Source of the DNA: Bradyrhizobium macuxiense
Lineage (GTDB): Bacteria; Pseudomonadota; Alphaproteobacteria; Rhizobiales; Xanthobacteraceae
Assembly: GCF_001542415.1 (NCBI RefSeq)
Contig: NZ_LNCU01000035.1
Span: 56,408-104,639 of the forward strand
DNA length: 48,232 nucleotides
Reading direction: 5' to 3'
Shown piece by piece: positions 25,638-33,554 of this stretch (position 1 is the stretch's first letter; each line of letters begins with the position of its first letter). The notes under the pieces were generated by a model. The model was not told the DNA's origin, searched no databases, and saw nothing but the letters and a program-made list of their open reading frames with translations. A program made the translations under genes and the position numbers.

Positions 25638-26036
25638 CGTCGCCCCGGCGAAGGCCGGGGCCCATAACCACCGCTTATCGGACATCTACGCGATCGGCGC
25701 TCCGAGATGAATGCTCCAGCCTACTACGTTTACATACTCGCAAGCCGCCGCCACGGAACGCTTTACATCGGCGTCACCAACGATCTTCGAAATCGGCTAA
25801 CGCTGCATCGTTCCGGACGCGGCTCGCGGTTCGTCAAGAAGTACGGCGTCACGCGACTGGTTTACGTAGAAATCTACGCTTTACCACAGGAGGCGATTGC
25901 ACGGGAAAAGGCGCTGAAGGAATGGCGACGCGATTGGAAGATTCGTCTGATCGAGCAGGACAATCCAGAGTGGAGCGATCTATCTCATCTTCTCTGACGC
26001 CTGTGGTTATGGGCCCCGGCCCGCGCCGGGGCGACG
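25638..26036. mobile_element. GIY-YIG unit bounded by R1 repeat arms (candidate autonomous element)
   Basis: A 34-base arm at 25638-25671 and its inverted partner at 26003-26036 differ at only two positions. They enclose a 96-codon GIY-YIG gene and little else: the left arm ends 35 bases before the ATG and the right arm begins five bases after the stop. The same arm sequence (with AT-for-GC changes) makes gene-less elements at 17994-18112 and 31556-31676. The layout resembles REP-associated transposase units, but with a GIY-YIG nuclease in place of a Y1 transposase. Mobility is inferred. Confidence 0.6.
25707..25997 (+). CDS. Small GIY-YIG endonuclease-domain protein
   Basis: A 96-residue single-domain GIY-YIG protein of the UvrC-N/YhbQ type. 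It has YYVYILASRRHGTLYIGVTN (the two Tyr-containing strands and turn), the catalytic-type Arg in NDLRNRLTLHRSG, and the Glu/Lys-rich helix EAIAREKALKEWRRDWKIRLI. Proteins of this group are thought to nick or cut DNA; biological roles are largely unknown. It is flanked on both sides by inverted arms of the R1 palindromic repeat, so its natural substrate may be that structure. ATG 25707. Confidence 0.9.
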   Translation: MNAPAYYVYILASRRHGTLYIGVTNDLRNRLTLHRSGRGSRFVKKYGVTRLVYVEIYALPQEAIAREKALKEWRRDWKIRLIEQDNPEWSDLSHLL

Positions 26037-26340
26037 AATTGCAGGAACCGCCGCCGCGGCACGAAAGCGCGGTCGCCAAAGAAGCTAGCCCCAAAGCAAT
26101 TTGGGCCGCTGACAATGTCAGCGGCCCGTTGAAATAATTGCTTCGGAATGAAATGCGTCGGAGCTAAAAAATGTGCCCGCCCCACGAGCGACAGCTGTGT
26201 TTGTAAAGGACTCCTTAAGTTCTGGAAATCCGTATCACCACGGTGTTCCCGGTGAGCACGCAGATGCACCTAACGGCGCACGCATTGAACCGGCAACCAT
26301 GCGCGAATGATCGAAGCACTTTGCTACTCGCGCGGATGTC
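26037..26340. other. non-coding gap with a strong hairpin
   Basis: About 300 bases between the GIY-YIG unit and a small secreted-protein gene. I see no gene. It contains a perfect 12-base-arm hairpin (26103-26127) and AT-richer sequence from about 26130 to 26230. Confidence 0.5.
26103..26127. terminator. perfect 12-bp stem-loop of unknown role
   Basis: GGGCCGCTGACA and TGTCAGCGGCCC are separated by one base. Flanks (AAATT on one side, GTTGAAATAATT on the other) are not true T-runs on either strand, so it could be a weak terminator, the 3' end of a small RNA, or a protein site. Confidence 0.4.
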
Positions 26341-26574
26341 TCAGCGCGCAGCCGACAGCAGCTTGTCGCCACACGCATTCGCATAGAACTTGCCGCCGCA
26401 TTGCCGCTTGATCGCCGCGCAGCGGGCGGCCGGGGTGGCGCTCGGCGCGACGCTGAAGCTGCAGCTCGTGCCGTCGGCGCTGCGGCCCGTTTTGCCTGCT
26501 GCGTAAGCGGCGCTGGTGGCGGTGATACAGATCACGAGCAATGCCGCGGCTGCGATCTCGATCAATAGCTTCAT
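26341..26574 (-). CDS. Small secreted cysteine-containing protein
   Basis: A 77-residue protein with a clear signal peptide (MKLLIEIAAAALLVICITAT, cleavage near AYAAG). The mature part of about 50 residues has four cysteines (SCSF, RCAAIKRQCGGKF, NACGDKL), probably forming two disulfides. Family not recognised. ATG 26574 is within a longer open frame; the signal peptide decides the start. Stands alone, upstream of and divergent from glgP. Confidence 0.6.
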   Translation of the reverse strand: MKLLIEIAAAALLVICITATSAAYAAGKTGRSADGTSCSFSVAPSATPAARCAAIKRQCGGKFYANACGDKLLSAAR

Positions 26575-26754
26575 CACGCATCCTCCGCTAAGGGTGTCGT
26601 AAATCTCGGCCTTCGGAACCGATCGTAACACCAGTGATGGCAGGTCCGAATGCTCGAAAGTCGGCCCGGTCCTTGCATAAAATCAGGGCAGCGCGGTGTA
26701 TGACACGCTCGCGACGGTTTCGATTGCCGCGCAACCCGCGTATCATTGCGCTCA

Positions 26755-26795
26755 GGCATGATCGGAAAGTGAACCTGTTTCATGCTCAAGCAGAG
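26755..26795. repeat. degenerate RIME-like repeat (family R5)
   Basis: GGCATGATCGGAAAGTG and TTCATGCTCAAGCAG resemble the ends of the better preserved copy at 40973-41019. It lies in the glgP upstream region. Confidence 0.5.
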
Positions 26796-26862
26796 GTAAT
26801 GAGACCATGATGCGACCCGTCGCAGCGTGATCTGGAAAGTCTGAACGGCAGGGATTGGCGCG

Positions 26863-29373
26863 TTGCAGGAACAAACAAACTACCCGGCATTGAACCAGCC
26901 GATCGACGAACTGGCGCTGGCCGAAATCAAGAGCGCGATTCTGGCCAAGCTCCGGCTTGCGATCAGCAAGGACGCCAACGTGGCGACCAGGCGCGACTGG
27001 TACAAGGCCGCCGCGCTGGCGCTGCGCGACCGCATCGTGCATCGCTGGCTCACCGCCGAGAAGCAGAGCTACGACGCCGGCGCCAAGCGCGTCTATTATC
27101 TCTCGCTCGAGTTCCTGATCGGCCGCCTGTTCACCGACGCGCTGAACAATATGGGGCTGCTGCCGCTGTTCGAGGCGGCGCTCGGCGATCTCGGCGTCGA
27201 TCTCTCGGATCTGCGCAAATGCGAGCCGGATGCCGCGCTCGGCAATGGCGGCCTGGGCCGTCTCGCCGCGTGCTTCATGGAGAGCATGGCAACGCTCGCG
27301 ATCCCCGCGACCGGCTACGGCATCCGCTACGATTTCGGCCTGTTCCGCCAGATCATCAACCAGGGCTGGCAGCAGGAATACCCCGACGAATGGCTTGCCT
27401 TCGGCAATCCCTGGGAATTCCAGCGGCCGGAGGTGGTCTACAACATCCATTTCGGCGGTCATGTCGAACATGTCGACGAGCAAGGCCGCGATCGCGCCAG
27501 CTGGCATCCCGCGGAAACCGTCGAGGCGATGGCCTACGACACGCCGATCGTCGGCTGGCGTGGCCAGCACGTCAACGCGCTCCGGCTGTGGTCGGCGCAT
27601 GCGCCCGACCCGCTCAAGCTCGACGTCTTCAACACCGGCGACTACGTCTCGGCCAGCGCCGAGCAGGCGCGCGCGGAAGCGATCTGCAAATTCCTCTATC
27701 CGAACGACGAGAGCGCGGCGGGCCGCGAGCTCCGGCTGCGCCAGGAATATTTCTTCGTCTCGGCCTCGCTGCAGGATCTCGTGAACCGGCATGTCGCCTC
27801 CGACGGCGGACTGCGCAATCTCGCGCAGAAGGCGGCGGTGCAGCTCAACGACACCCATCCGAGCCTTGCCGTCACCGAACTGATGCGCATCCTGGTCGAC
27901 CTGCACAATTTCCGCTGGGACGAGGCCTGGAAGATCACGGTCGCGACCCTGTCCTACACCAACCACACCCTGCTGCCGGAGGCGCTCGAGACCTGGCCGG
28001 TCGAATTGTTCGAGCGGCTGCTGCCGCGGCATCTCGAGATCATCTACCGCATCAATGTGGCCCATCTCGCGCTCGCCGAGGAGCGTTTCCCCGGCGATAT
28101 CGAATATCGCGCCTCGGTGTCGCTGATCGACGAGAGAAGCGGCCGCCGCGTGCGAATGGGCCAGCTCGCCTTTGTCGGTTCGCACCGCATCAACGGCGTC
28201 TCGGCGATGCATTCCGACCTGATGAAGGAGACCGTGTTCCACGATCTGCATCATCTCTATCCGCAACGCATCACCAACAAGACCAACGGCATCACCTTCC
28301 GCCGCTGGCTGATGCTGGCCAATCCGCGGCTGACCGGGCTGCTGCGCGAGACCTGCGGCGAGGCCGTGCTCGACGACTTCTCGCTGCTCGAGCGGCTCGA
28401 GGCGCACTCGAGCGATCTCGAATTCCAGAAGCGCTTCCGCGACGTCAAGCATCACAACAAGCTGGCGCTGGCGCGGCTGGTCAACGAGCGCAACAACATC
28501 AAGCTCGACCCGTCGGCGCTGTTCGACGTGCAGATCAAGCGTATCCACGAATACAAGCGGCAGCTGCTCAACATCCTGGAAACGATCGCGCTGTATCACG
28601 CGATGAAGGACGAACCGCAGCGCGACTGGGTGCCGCGCGTGAAGATCTTCGCGGGCAAGGCGGCGGCGAGCTACCGCTACGCCAAGCTGATCATCAAGCT
28701 GATCAACGACGTCGCCGACATCGTCAACAATGACGCGTCGCTCGGCGGCAGGCTGAAGGTCGCGTTCCTCGCGGACTACAATGTCAGCCTCGCCGAGGTG
28801 ATCATCCCCGCCGCCGATCTGTCCGAACAGATCTCGACCGCCGGCATGGAGGCCTCCGGCACCGGCAACATGAAGCTCGCGCTCAACGGCGCGCTGACGA
28901 TCGGCACACTCGACGGCGCCAATATCGAGATCCGCGATGTGGTCGGGCCTGAGAACATCGCGATCTTCGGCCTGGAGGCCGGCGACGTCATGGTCCGCCG
29001 CAAGCAAGGACTGGACGCCAGCGACGTGATCCGCAAATCGCCGCGGCTCGAGCGCGCGATCCGCGCGGTCGAGAGCGGCGAGTTCTCGCCCGGCGATGCC
29101 GCCCGCTTCGCCTCGATCGGGCACGCGCTGCGCTATCTCGACCACTACATGGTCTCCGCCGATTTCGATTCCTACTACGAGGCGCAACGCGGCATCGACG
29201 CGCGCTGGCAGGTGATCCCGGCGTGGGCGCGCGCCTCGATCCTCAACGTCGCGCGCATGGCGTGGTTTTCCTCCGACCGCACCATCCGCGAATATGCCGA
29301 GGATATCTGGCACGTGCCGGTCAACCCGTCCGCGCCGCCATTGATCGGCACCCAGCGCGAGGCGAAGGCGTAA
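26863..29373 (+). CDS. glgP: Glycogen phosphorylase
   Basis: An 836-residue GT35 phosphorylase that releases glucose-1-phosphate from glycogen. Family segments include AALGNGGLGRLAACFMES, GIRYDFGLFRQIINQGWQQE, the sugar/phosphate site KRIHEYKRQLLNI and the pyridoxal-phosphate lysine in EASGTGNMKLALNGALTIGT. The length matches bacterial GlgP. TTG 26863 starts the protein (MQEQTNYPALNQPIDEL). No other glycogen genes are in the window, so it is transcribed alone here. The allosteric sites of animal enzymes are not expected. Confidence 0.96.
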   Translation: MQEQTNYPALNQPIDELALAEIKSAILAKLRLAISKDANVATRRDWYKAAALALRDRIVHRWLTAEKQSYDAGAKRVYYLSLEFLIGRLFTDALNNMGLLPLFEAALGDLGVDLSDLRKCEPDAALGNGGLGRLAACFMESMATLAIPATGYGIRYDFGLFRQIINQGWQQEYPDEWLAFGNPWEFQRPEVVYNIHFGGHVEHVDEQGRDRASWHPAETVEAMAYDTPIVGWRGQHVNALRLWSAHAPDPLKLDVFNTGDYVSASAEQARAEAICKFLYPNDESAAGRELRLRQEYFFVSASLQDLVNRHVASDGGLRNLAQKAAVQLNDTHPSLAVTELMRILVDLHNFRWDEAWKITVATLSYTNHTLLPEALETWPVELFERLLPRHLEIIYRINVAHLALAEERFPGDIEYRASVSLIDERSGRRVRMGQLAFVGSHRINGVSAMHSDLMKETVFHDLHHLYPQRITNKTNGITFRRWLMLANPRLTGLLRETCGEAVLDDFSLLERLEAHSSDLEFQKRFRDVKHHNKLALARLVNERNNIKLDPSALFDVQIKRIHEYKRQLLNILETIALYHAMKDEPQRDWVPRVKIFAGKAAASYRYAKLIIKLINDVADIVNNDASLGGRLKVAFLADYNVSLAEVIIPAADLSEQISTAGMEASGTGNMKLALNGALTIGTLDGANIEIRDVVGPENIAIFGLEAGDVMVRRKQGLDASDVIRKSPRLERAIRAVESGEFSPGDAARFASIGHALRYLDHYMVSADFDSYYEAQRGIDARWQVIPAWARASILNVARMAWFSSDRTIREYAEDIWHVPVNPSAPPLIGTQREAKA

Positions 29374-29454
29374 TCCCGGGACGCGGAAATCCATTACGTC
29401 TGACGTCATTGAATTCGGCGCGGTTGCTGGGCTACTGCTTGTCCGGACGAGAGC

Positions 29455-29569
29455 GTCGTTGCGAGGAGCCAACGGGTCCGGCCCTTGGCCGGCCCGATGA
29501 TGAACTCCGCGACGAAGCAATCCAGATTTGCTTTGCGGCTTTGGATTGCTTCGCTTCGCTCGCAATGAC
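29455..29569. repeat. dispersed intergenic repeat, family R3, complete copy
   Basis: The ends GTCGTTGCGAG (29455-29465) and CTCGCAATGAC (29559-29569) are inverted with one mismatch. Inside are GAGCCAACGGGTC, the hairpin GGCC/GGCC, CTCCGCGA, GAAGCAATCCA and TGGATTGCTTCG, in the same order as in 10826-10921. It runs right up to the following gene; its last bases supply an in-frame ATG. Confidence 0.85.
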
Positions 29570-29579
29570 AGAAGAGAAC

Positions 29580-30398
29580 ATGCTCACCAAGACCCCGCAC
29601 CTCTTTGACGAAGCCACTGCCGTGACCGCCGGCGACAGCCGCTGGCAGGGACGGACCAGCCCGGATTACTGGGCGTTCGTTGGGCCGTTCGGCGGCTGCA
29701 CCGCCGCGACCATCCTGCGGGCGCTGATGCAGCATCCGCAGCGCGCGGGTGATCCGCTGGCGCTCACCGTCAATTACTGCGCACCGGTCGCCGAAGGTAC
29801 GTTCGATCTCGACGTCCGCCTGGTGAAGGCCAACCGCTCGAGCCAGCACTGGTCGGTCGAGATGACGCAGGGTGGCGGCGAGGTCGCGACGCTCGCGACC
29901 GCCGTGTTCGCCGAACGCCGCCCGTCATGGTCGCACCAGCCGGCCGCATTCCCCGGCGCCACACCGTTCGAGCAGCTCCGCTCGTATCCCAAACTCAAGA
30001 TGACCTGGGCCAACCAGTACGACTTCCGCTTCGTCGAGGGCGAGCCGAAGCTCGGCGGCGGCGCCGCGAAGGAGCCATCAAGCCCCTATTCAAAGCTCTG
30101 GATCGCCGACCGCACACCGCGCAGGGTCGATGCGCTGTCGCTGATGTCGATGTCGGACGCTTTCTTCGGCCGCGTCTTCCACGCGCGGCACGAACTGGTG
30201 CCGTTCGGCACGGTGTCGCTGACGACCTATTTCCACGTCGATGCCGCCGATCTCGACGCGGAGGACACCACCTGCGTGCTCGCCGTGGCCGACGCCAAGA
30301 TCTTCCACAAGAGCTATGGCGACCAGCACGGTGAGTTGTGGTCGCCCTCCGGCCGCCTGCTCGCCACCACGACGCAGATCGCCTATTTCAAGGCGTAG
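29580..30398 (+). CDS. Acyl-CoA thioesterase-like double-hotdog protein
   Basis: A 272-residue protein with TesB/thioesterase-superfamily double hot-dog features: a first hot-dog with WAFVGPFGGCTAATILRALM and LTVNYCAPVAEGTFDLDVRL, and a second with SMSDAFFGRVFH, FGTVSLTTYFHVD and ILHKS-like KIFHKSYGDQHGELWSPSGR. It would hydrolyse acyl-CoA esters; substrate unknown. ATG 29580 is preferred (AGAAGAG just upstream); ATG 29565, in frame, falls inside the R3 repeat. The C-terminal AYFKA is followed 97 bases later by a near copy of its coding bases, a sign of an insertion at the stop. Confidence 0.83.
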   Translation: MLTKTPHLFDEATAVTAGDSRWQGRTSPDYWAFVGPFGGCTAATILRALMQHPQRAGDPLALTVNYCAPVAEGTFDLDVRLVKANRSSQHWSVEMTQGGGEVATLATAVFAERRPSWSHQPAAFPGATPFEQLRSYPKLKMTWANQYDFRFVEGEPKLGGGAAKEPSSPYSKLWIADRTPRRVDALSLMSMSDAFFGRVFHARHELVPFGTVSLTTYFHVDAADLDAEDTTCVLAVADAKIFHKSYGDQHGELWSPSGRLLATTTQIAYFKA

Positions 30399-30503
30399 CG
30401 TTTTCGAGCGAAGTGGGCGCCGGTTCGCGTGAAGGGCGCGTCAAATCCGGGCGTAGGCAAATATCCACATTGGTCTGCTAGGATCGGATTGCCTATTTCA
30501 AGG
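30381..30503. repeat. 13-bp direct repeat flanking a small insertion at the thioesterase stop
   Basis: GCCTATTTCAAGG occurs at 30381-30393 and again at 30491-30503. The 97 bases between begin with CGTAGCGTTTTCGAGCGAAG, recognisable as a widespread Rhizobiales intergenic repeat (GAGCGAAGTGG ... GGTTCGCGTGAAG). This is the pattern of an insertion with target-site duplication: the original end could have read AYFKG then stop. Confidence 0.55.
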
Positions 30504-30559
30504 GTTGAGGGAACATTAGCGCGTCGCTTCTGTTCCACGCCCTTGGGGAGCATTGCCGC

Positions 30560-31537
30560 ATGTCCGAAGCCGACGATTCCAGACCCTCGCGCATCGCGCT
30601 GCTCGGCGTTCCCATCGAGATCGGCGCGTCGCAGCCCGGCCCACTGATGGGACCGGACGCGTTACGGACGGCGGGGATCGCGCGGCTGCTCGAGCAGCTG
30701 GACTTCCACGTTGACGACCACGGCAATCTGACGATCCCGGCCGTCGTCGCCGACGGCCCCGTGCCTGACAACACCAAATTCTACGACGAGGTGAAGACCT
30801 GGACCCGCGCGCTCTCGGAGCGCGCGTACTGGCTGGCGCATTCCGGCGCGATCCCGATTTTCATGGGCGGCGATCACTCACTGTCGATGGGATCGATCAA
30901 CGGCGTCGCGCGCTACTGGCAGGAGAAGGGCCGGCCGCTGTTTGCGCTGTGGGTCGACGCGCATACCGACTACAACACTCCGGCCACCACCATCACCGGC
31001 AACATGCACGGCATGTCGGCGGCCTTCCTCTGCGGCGAGGACGGGCTCGACAATCTGCTCGGCGGGCTGCCGCGCGCCTCGATACCGCCCGAACAGCTCG
31101 ACTTCATCGGCACGCGTTCGGTCGATCCGCTGGAGCGCAAATTGCTGCGGCAGCGGAACATCTCGATCGCTGACATGCGCCAGATCGACGAGTTCGGCGT
31201 CGCCGTGCTCACCCGTCGCGTGATCGAGCGCGTGCGGGCCAAGAATGGCGTGCTGCATGTCTCGTTCGATGTCGACTTCCTCGATCCGGAAGTGGCTCCG
31301 GGCGTCGGCACCACGGTGCCCGGCGGCGCGACCTATCGCGAGGCGCATCTGATCATGGAGTTGCTGCACGATTCCGGACTGGTGCGCTCGCTCGACATCG
31401 TCGAGCTCAATCCCTTCCTCGACGAGCGCGGCCGCACCGCGCGCATCGCGGTCGAATTGATCGGCAGCCTGTTCGGCCTGCAGATCACCGACCGCCAGAC
31501 GCCAAGCAACGCGGTATTGCCCGAGATGGGGGAATAG
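30560..31537 (+). CDS. rocF: Arginase
   Basis: A 325-residue ureohydrolase that converts arginine to ornithine and urea. The binuclear Mn site is complete: GGDHSLSMGSI, WVDAHTDYNT and VSFDVDFLDPEVAPG, and the product-side EVAPGVGTTVPGG loop is that of arginases rather than agmatinases. ATG 30560 follows GGGGAG. Transcribed alone; no ornithine cyclodeaminase or urease genes are visible. The urea it makes does not need the nearby allophanate genes. Confidence 0.93.
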   Translation: MSEADDSRPSRIALLGVPIEIGASQPGPLMGPDALRTAGIARLLEQLDFHVDDHGNLTIPAVVADGPVPDNTKFYDEVKTWTRALSERAYWLAHSGAIPIFMGGDHSLSMGSINGVARYWQEKGRPLFALWVDAHTDYNTPATTITGNMHGMSAAFLCGEDGLDNLLGGLPRASIPPEQLDFIGTRSVDPLERKLLRQRNISIADMRQIDEFGVAVLTRRVIERVRAKNGVLHVSFDVDFLDPEVAPGVGTTVPGGATYREAHLIMELLHDSGLVRSLDIVELNPFLDERGRTARIAVELIGSLFGLQITDRQTPSNAVLPEMGE

Positions 31538-31555
31538 CGAAGCAACACATTCGAT

Positions 31556-31676
31556 GTCGTCCCGGCGAAAGCCGGGACCCATAACAACCAATGGTCATCG
31601 TTGCGCGTTGGTGGAATGACGAGTCACGCCCACAACATCCGCTGCGGAGTATGGGCCCGGCTTTCGCCGGGACGAC
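31556..31676. repeat. REP-like palindromic repeat R1, gene-less copy C
   Basis: The left arm 31556-31583 and right arm 31650-31676 are inverted and identical apart from one missing T in the right arm. The 66-base centre shares no obvious gene remnant. Arms match those of copy A (17994-18112) and, with substitutions, those around the GIY-YIG gene. Located after rocF and before the pckA terminator. Confidence 0.88.
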
Positions 31677-31747
31677 AGTGAAGTATGTGGCGCCGCTCGC
31701 TGCTGAACTTGACGGATGGATACGTCGCCGGGCCGACTGGGCAAACA

Positions 31748-31774
31748 AAAAGGCGGCCTCAAAGGCCGCCTTTT
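31748..31774 (-). terminator. Intrinsic terminator of pckA (possibly bidirectional)
   Basis: AAAAGGCGGCCT (31748-31759) and AGGCCGCCTTTT (31763-31774) form a perfect 12-base stem with a CAA loop. On the minus strand the stem is followed by a T-rich tract (TTTTTGTTTGC), 27 bases after the pckA stop; on the plus strand TTTTC follows. This is the best intrinsic terminator in the window. Confidence 0.9.
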
Positions 31775-31800
31775 CAAATCGCGAGATCGCTGCGTGCGAA

Positions 31801-33417
31801 CTACTCCGCCGCCAGCTTCACTTCCGGCGCGGCGGCGCGGACTTCGGCGTCGACCTGGCTCTCGAACTTGGCGAAATTCTTCTGGAACATGCCGACCAGC
31901 GCGCGCGCGGTCTTGTCGAACTCGGCCTTGTCGGCCCAGGTCTTGATCGGATCGAGGATGTGCGGCTCGACGCCTGGCAGCGAGGTCGGCACCGCGAAGC
32001 CGAAATACCTGTCGGTGCGGAAATCGGCATTGCGCAGCGAGCCGTTCAACGCGGCCGTGAGCAGCGCGCGCGTCACCTTGATCGGCATACGGCGGCCGGT
32101 GCCGTACTTGCCGCCGGTCCAGCCGGTGTTGACCAGCCAGCAATCGACATTGTGCTTGGCGATCAGCTCGCGCAGCATGTTGCCGTACACCGACGGATCG
32201 CGCGGCAGGAATGGCGAACCGAAGCAGGTCGAGAATTCCGGCTGCGGCTCGTTGCCGAGACCACGCTCGGTGCCGGCGACCTTCGCGGTGTAACCGGACA
32301 GGAAGTGATACATCGCCTGCGCCGGCGTCAGCTTGGCGATCGGCGGCATCACGCCGAAGGCGTCGGCGGCCAGCATCACCACATTCTTCGGGTGCGGCGC
32401 GCAGCCGGTGCGCGAGGCATTCGGGATAAAGTCGAGCGGATAGGCCGAGCGGGTGTTCTCGGTCTTCGAGCCGTCGTCGAAATCGGGCACGCGATCGCGC
32501 TCGCCGAGCACGACGTTCTCGAGCACCGCACCGAAGCGCTTGCTGGCCGCGTAGATTTCCGGCTCGGCTTCGCCTGACAGCTTGATGCACTTGGCGTAGC
32601 AGCCGCCTTCGAAATTGAAGACGCCATCCTCGCTCCAGCCATGCTCGTCATCGCCGATCAGCGTGCGCTTCGGATCGGCCGAGAGCGTGGTCTTGCCAGT
32701 GCCGGAGAGGCCGAAGAAGATCGCGCTATCGCCGTCGGGGCCGACATTGGCCGAGCAATGCATCGGCATCACGCCCTTCTCGGGCAGGTAATAGTTTAGC
32801 GTGGTGAACACGCTCTTCTTCATTTCGCCGGCATATTGCGAGCCGCCGATCAGGACGATCTTGCGGGCGAAGTCGATCGCGACGACGTTCTCCGAGCGCA
32901 CGCCATGACGTTTCGGATCGGCGCGGAAGCTCGGCAGGTCGATGATGGTGAGTTCGGGAACGAAGCTCGCAAGCTCCGACGCCTCGGGGCGGATCAGGAG
33001 CGTGCGGATGAACAGCGAGTGCCAGGCGAGCTCGGTGAAGACGCGGGTCTTGATGCGATGCTTCGGATCGGCGCCGCCGTAGAGATCCTGCGCGAACAGC
33101 GTCATGCCTTCGGCATGCTTGAGGAAGTCGGCATAGAGCGCAGCGAACTGCTCTGAGGTGATCGACTGGTTGCCGGCCCACCACATGCTCTTGTCGGTAA
33201 GGCCGTCGCGAACCGTGAACTTGTCCTTCGGGCTGCGCCCGGTGAACACGCCGGTGTCCGCGCAAAGCGCGCCGTCGGCCGAGAGCACTGCTTCGTTGTT
33301 ACGCAATGCATGCTCGTAGAGCTGGGGCGCGCCGTAGTTCCAATGAACGCCCTTGAGATTTTTTAAGCCGAATTTGTCGGCGCCGAAGGCACCGTTATGC
33401 ACGCCCGTCTCTTGCAC
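31801..33417 (-). CDS. pckA: Phosphoenolpyruvate carboxykinase (ATP)
   Basis: A 538-residue ATP-type PEPCK that makes PEP from oxaloacetate, the entry step of gluconeogenesis. The P-loop is [18 protein letters not shown], the Mg/ATP-binding [23 protein letters not shown] follows, and [18 protein letters not shown] and [10 protein letters not shown] are further conserved parts. GTG 33417 is chosen because GAGGAGG lies six bases upstream. A terminator follows the gene. In rhizobia pckA neighbours chvI-chvG, as here, and is controlled by carbon source. Confidence 0.97.
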   Translation of the reverse strand: MQETGVHNGAFGADKFGLKNLKGVHWNYGAPQLYEHALRNNEAVLSADGALCADTGVFTGRSPKDKFTVRDGLTDKSMWWAGNQSITSEQFAALYADFLKHAEGMTLFAQDLYGGADPKHRIKTRVFTELAWHSLFIRTLLIRPEASELASFVPELTIIDLPSFRADPKRHGVRSENVVAIDFARKIVLIGGSQYAGEMKKSVFTTLNYYLPEKGVMPMHCSANVGPDGDSAIFFGLSGTGKTTLSADPKRTLIGDDEHGWSEDGVFNFEGGCYAKCIKLSGEAEPEIYAASKRFGAVLENVVLGERDRVPDFDDGSKTENTRSAYPLDFIPNASRTGCAPHPKNVVMLAADAFGVMPPIAKLTPAQAMYHFLSGYTAKVAGTERGLGNEPQPEFSTCFGSPFLPRDPSVYGNMLRELIAKHNVDCWLVNTGWTGGKYGTGRRMPIKVTRALLTAALNGSLRNADFRTDRYFGFAVPTSLPGVEPHILDPIKTWADKAEFDKTARALVGMFQKNFAKFESQVDAEVRAAAPEVKLAAE

Positions 33418-33525
33418 GAAGAACCTCCTCGAACCCGCGTATCCTTGTTTGCGCGAATGTCGCGAAACGCGCTCTGCCGCGGTGACCGCCTGTTGAATAT
33501 AGCCTTCCGGCCTCGGTCCGGCGAC

Positions 33526-33554
33526 CTAATAGTGGGGATCGCCGGGCTTGCCAA
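33526..33554 (-). promoter_or_regulatory. candidate sigma-70-type promoter of pckA
   Basis: On the minus strand TTGGCA (33554-33549) and TATTAG (33531-33526) are separated by 17 bases. Transcription would start about 100 bases upstream of the GTG codon. Sequence match only. Confidence 0.4.

Noticed and set aside
26752..29565. 937-codon minus-strand frame opposite glgP
   Set aside because: The translation is rich in Arg, Gly, Ala and Asp without motifs; glgP on the plus strand is certain.
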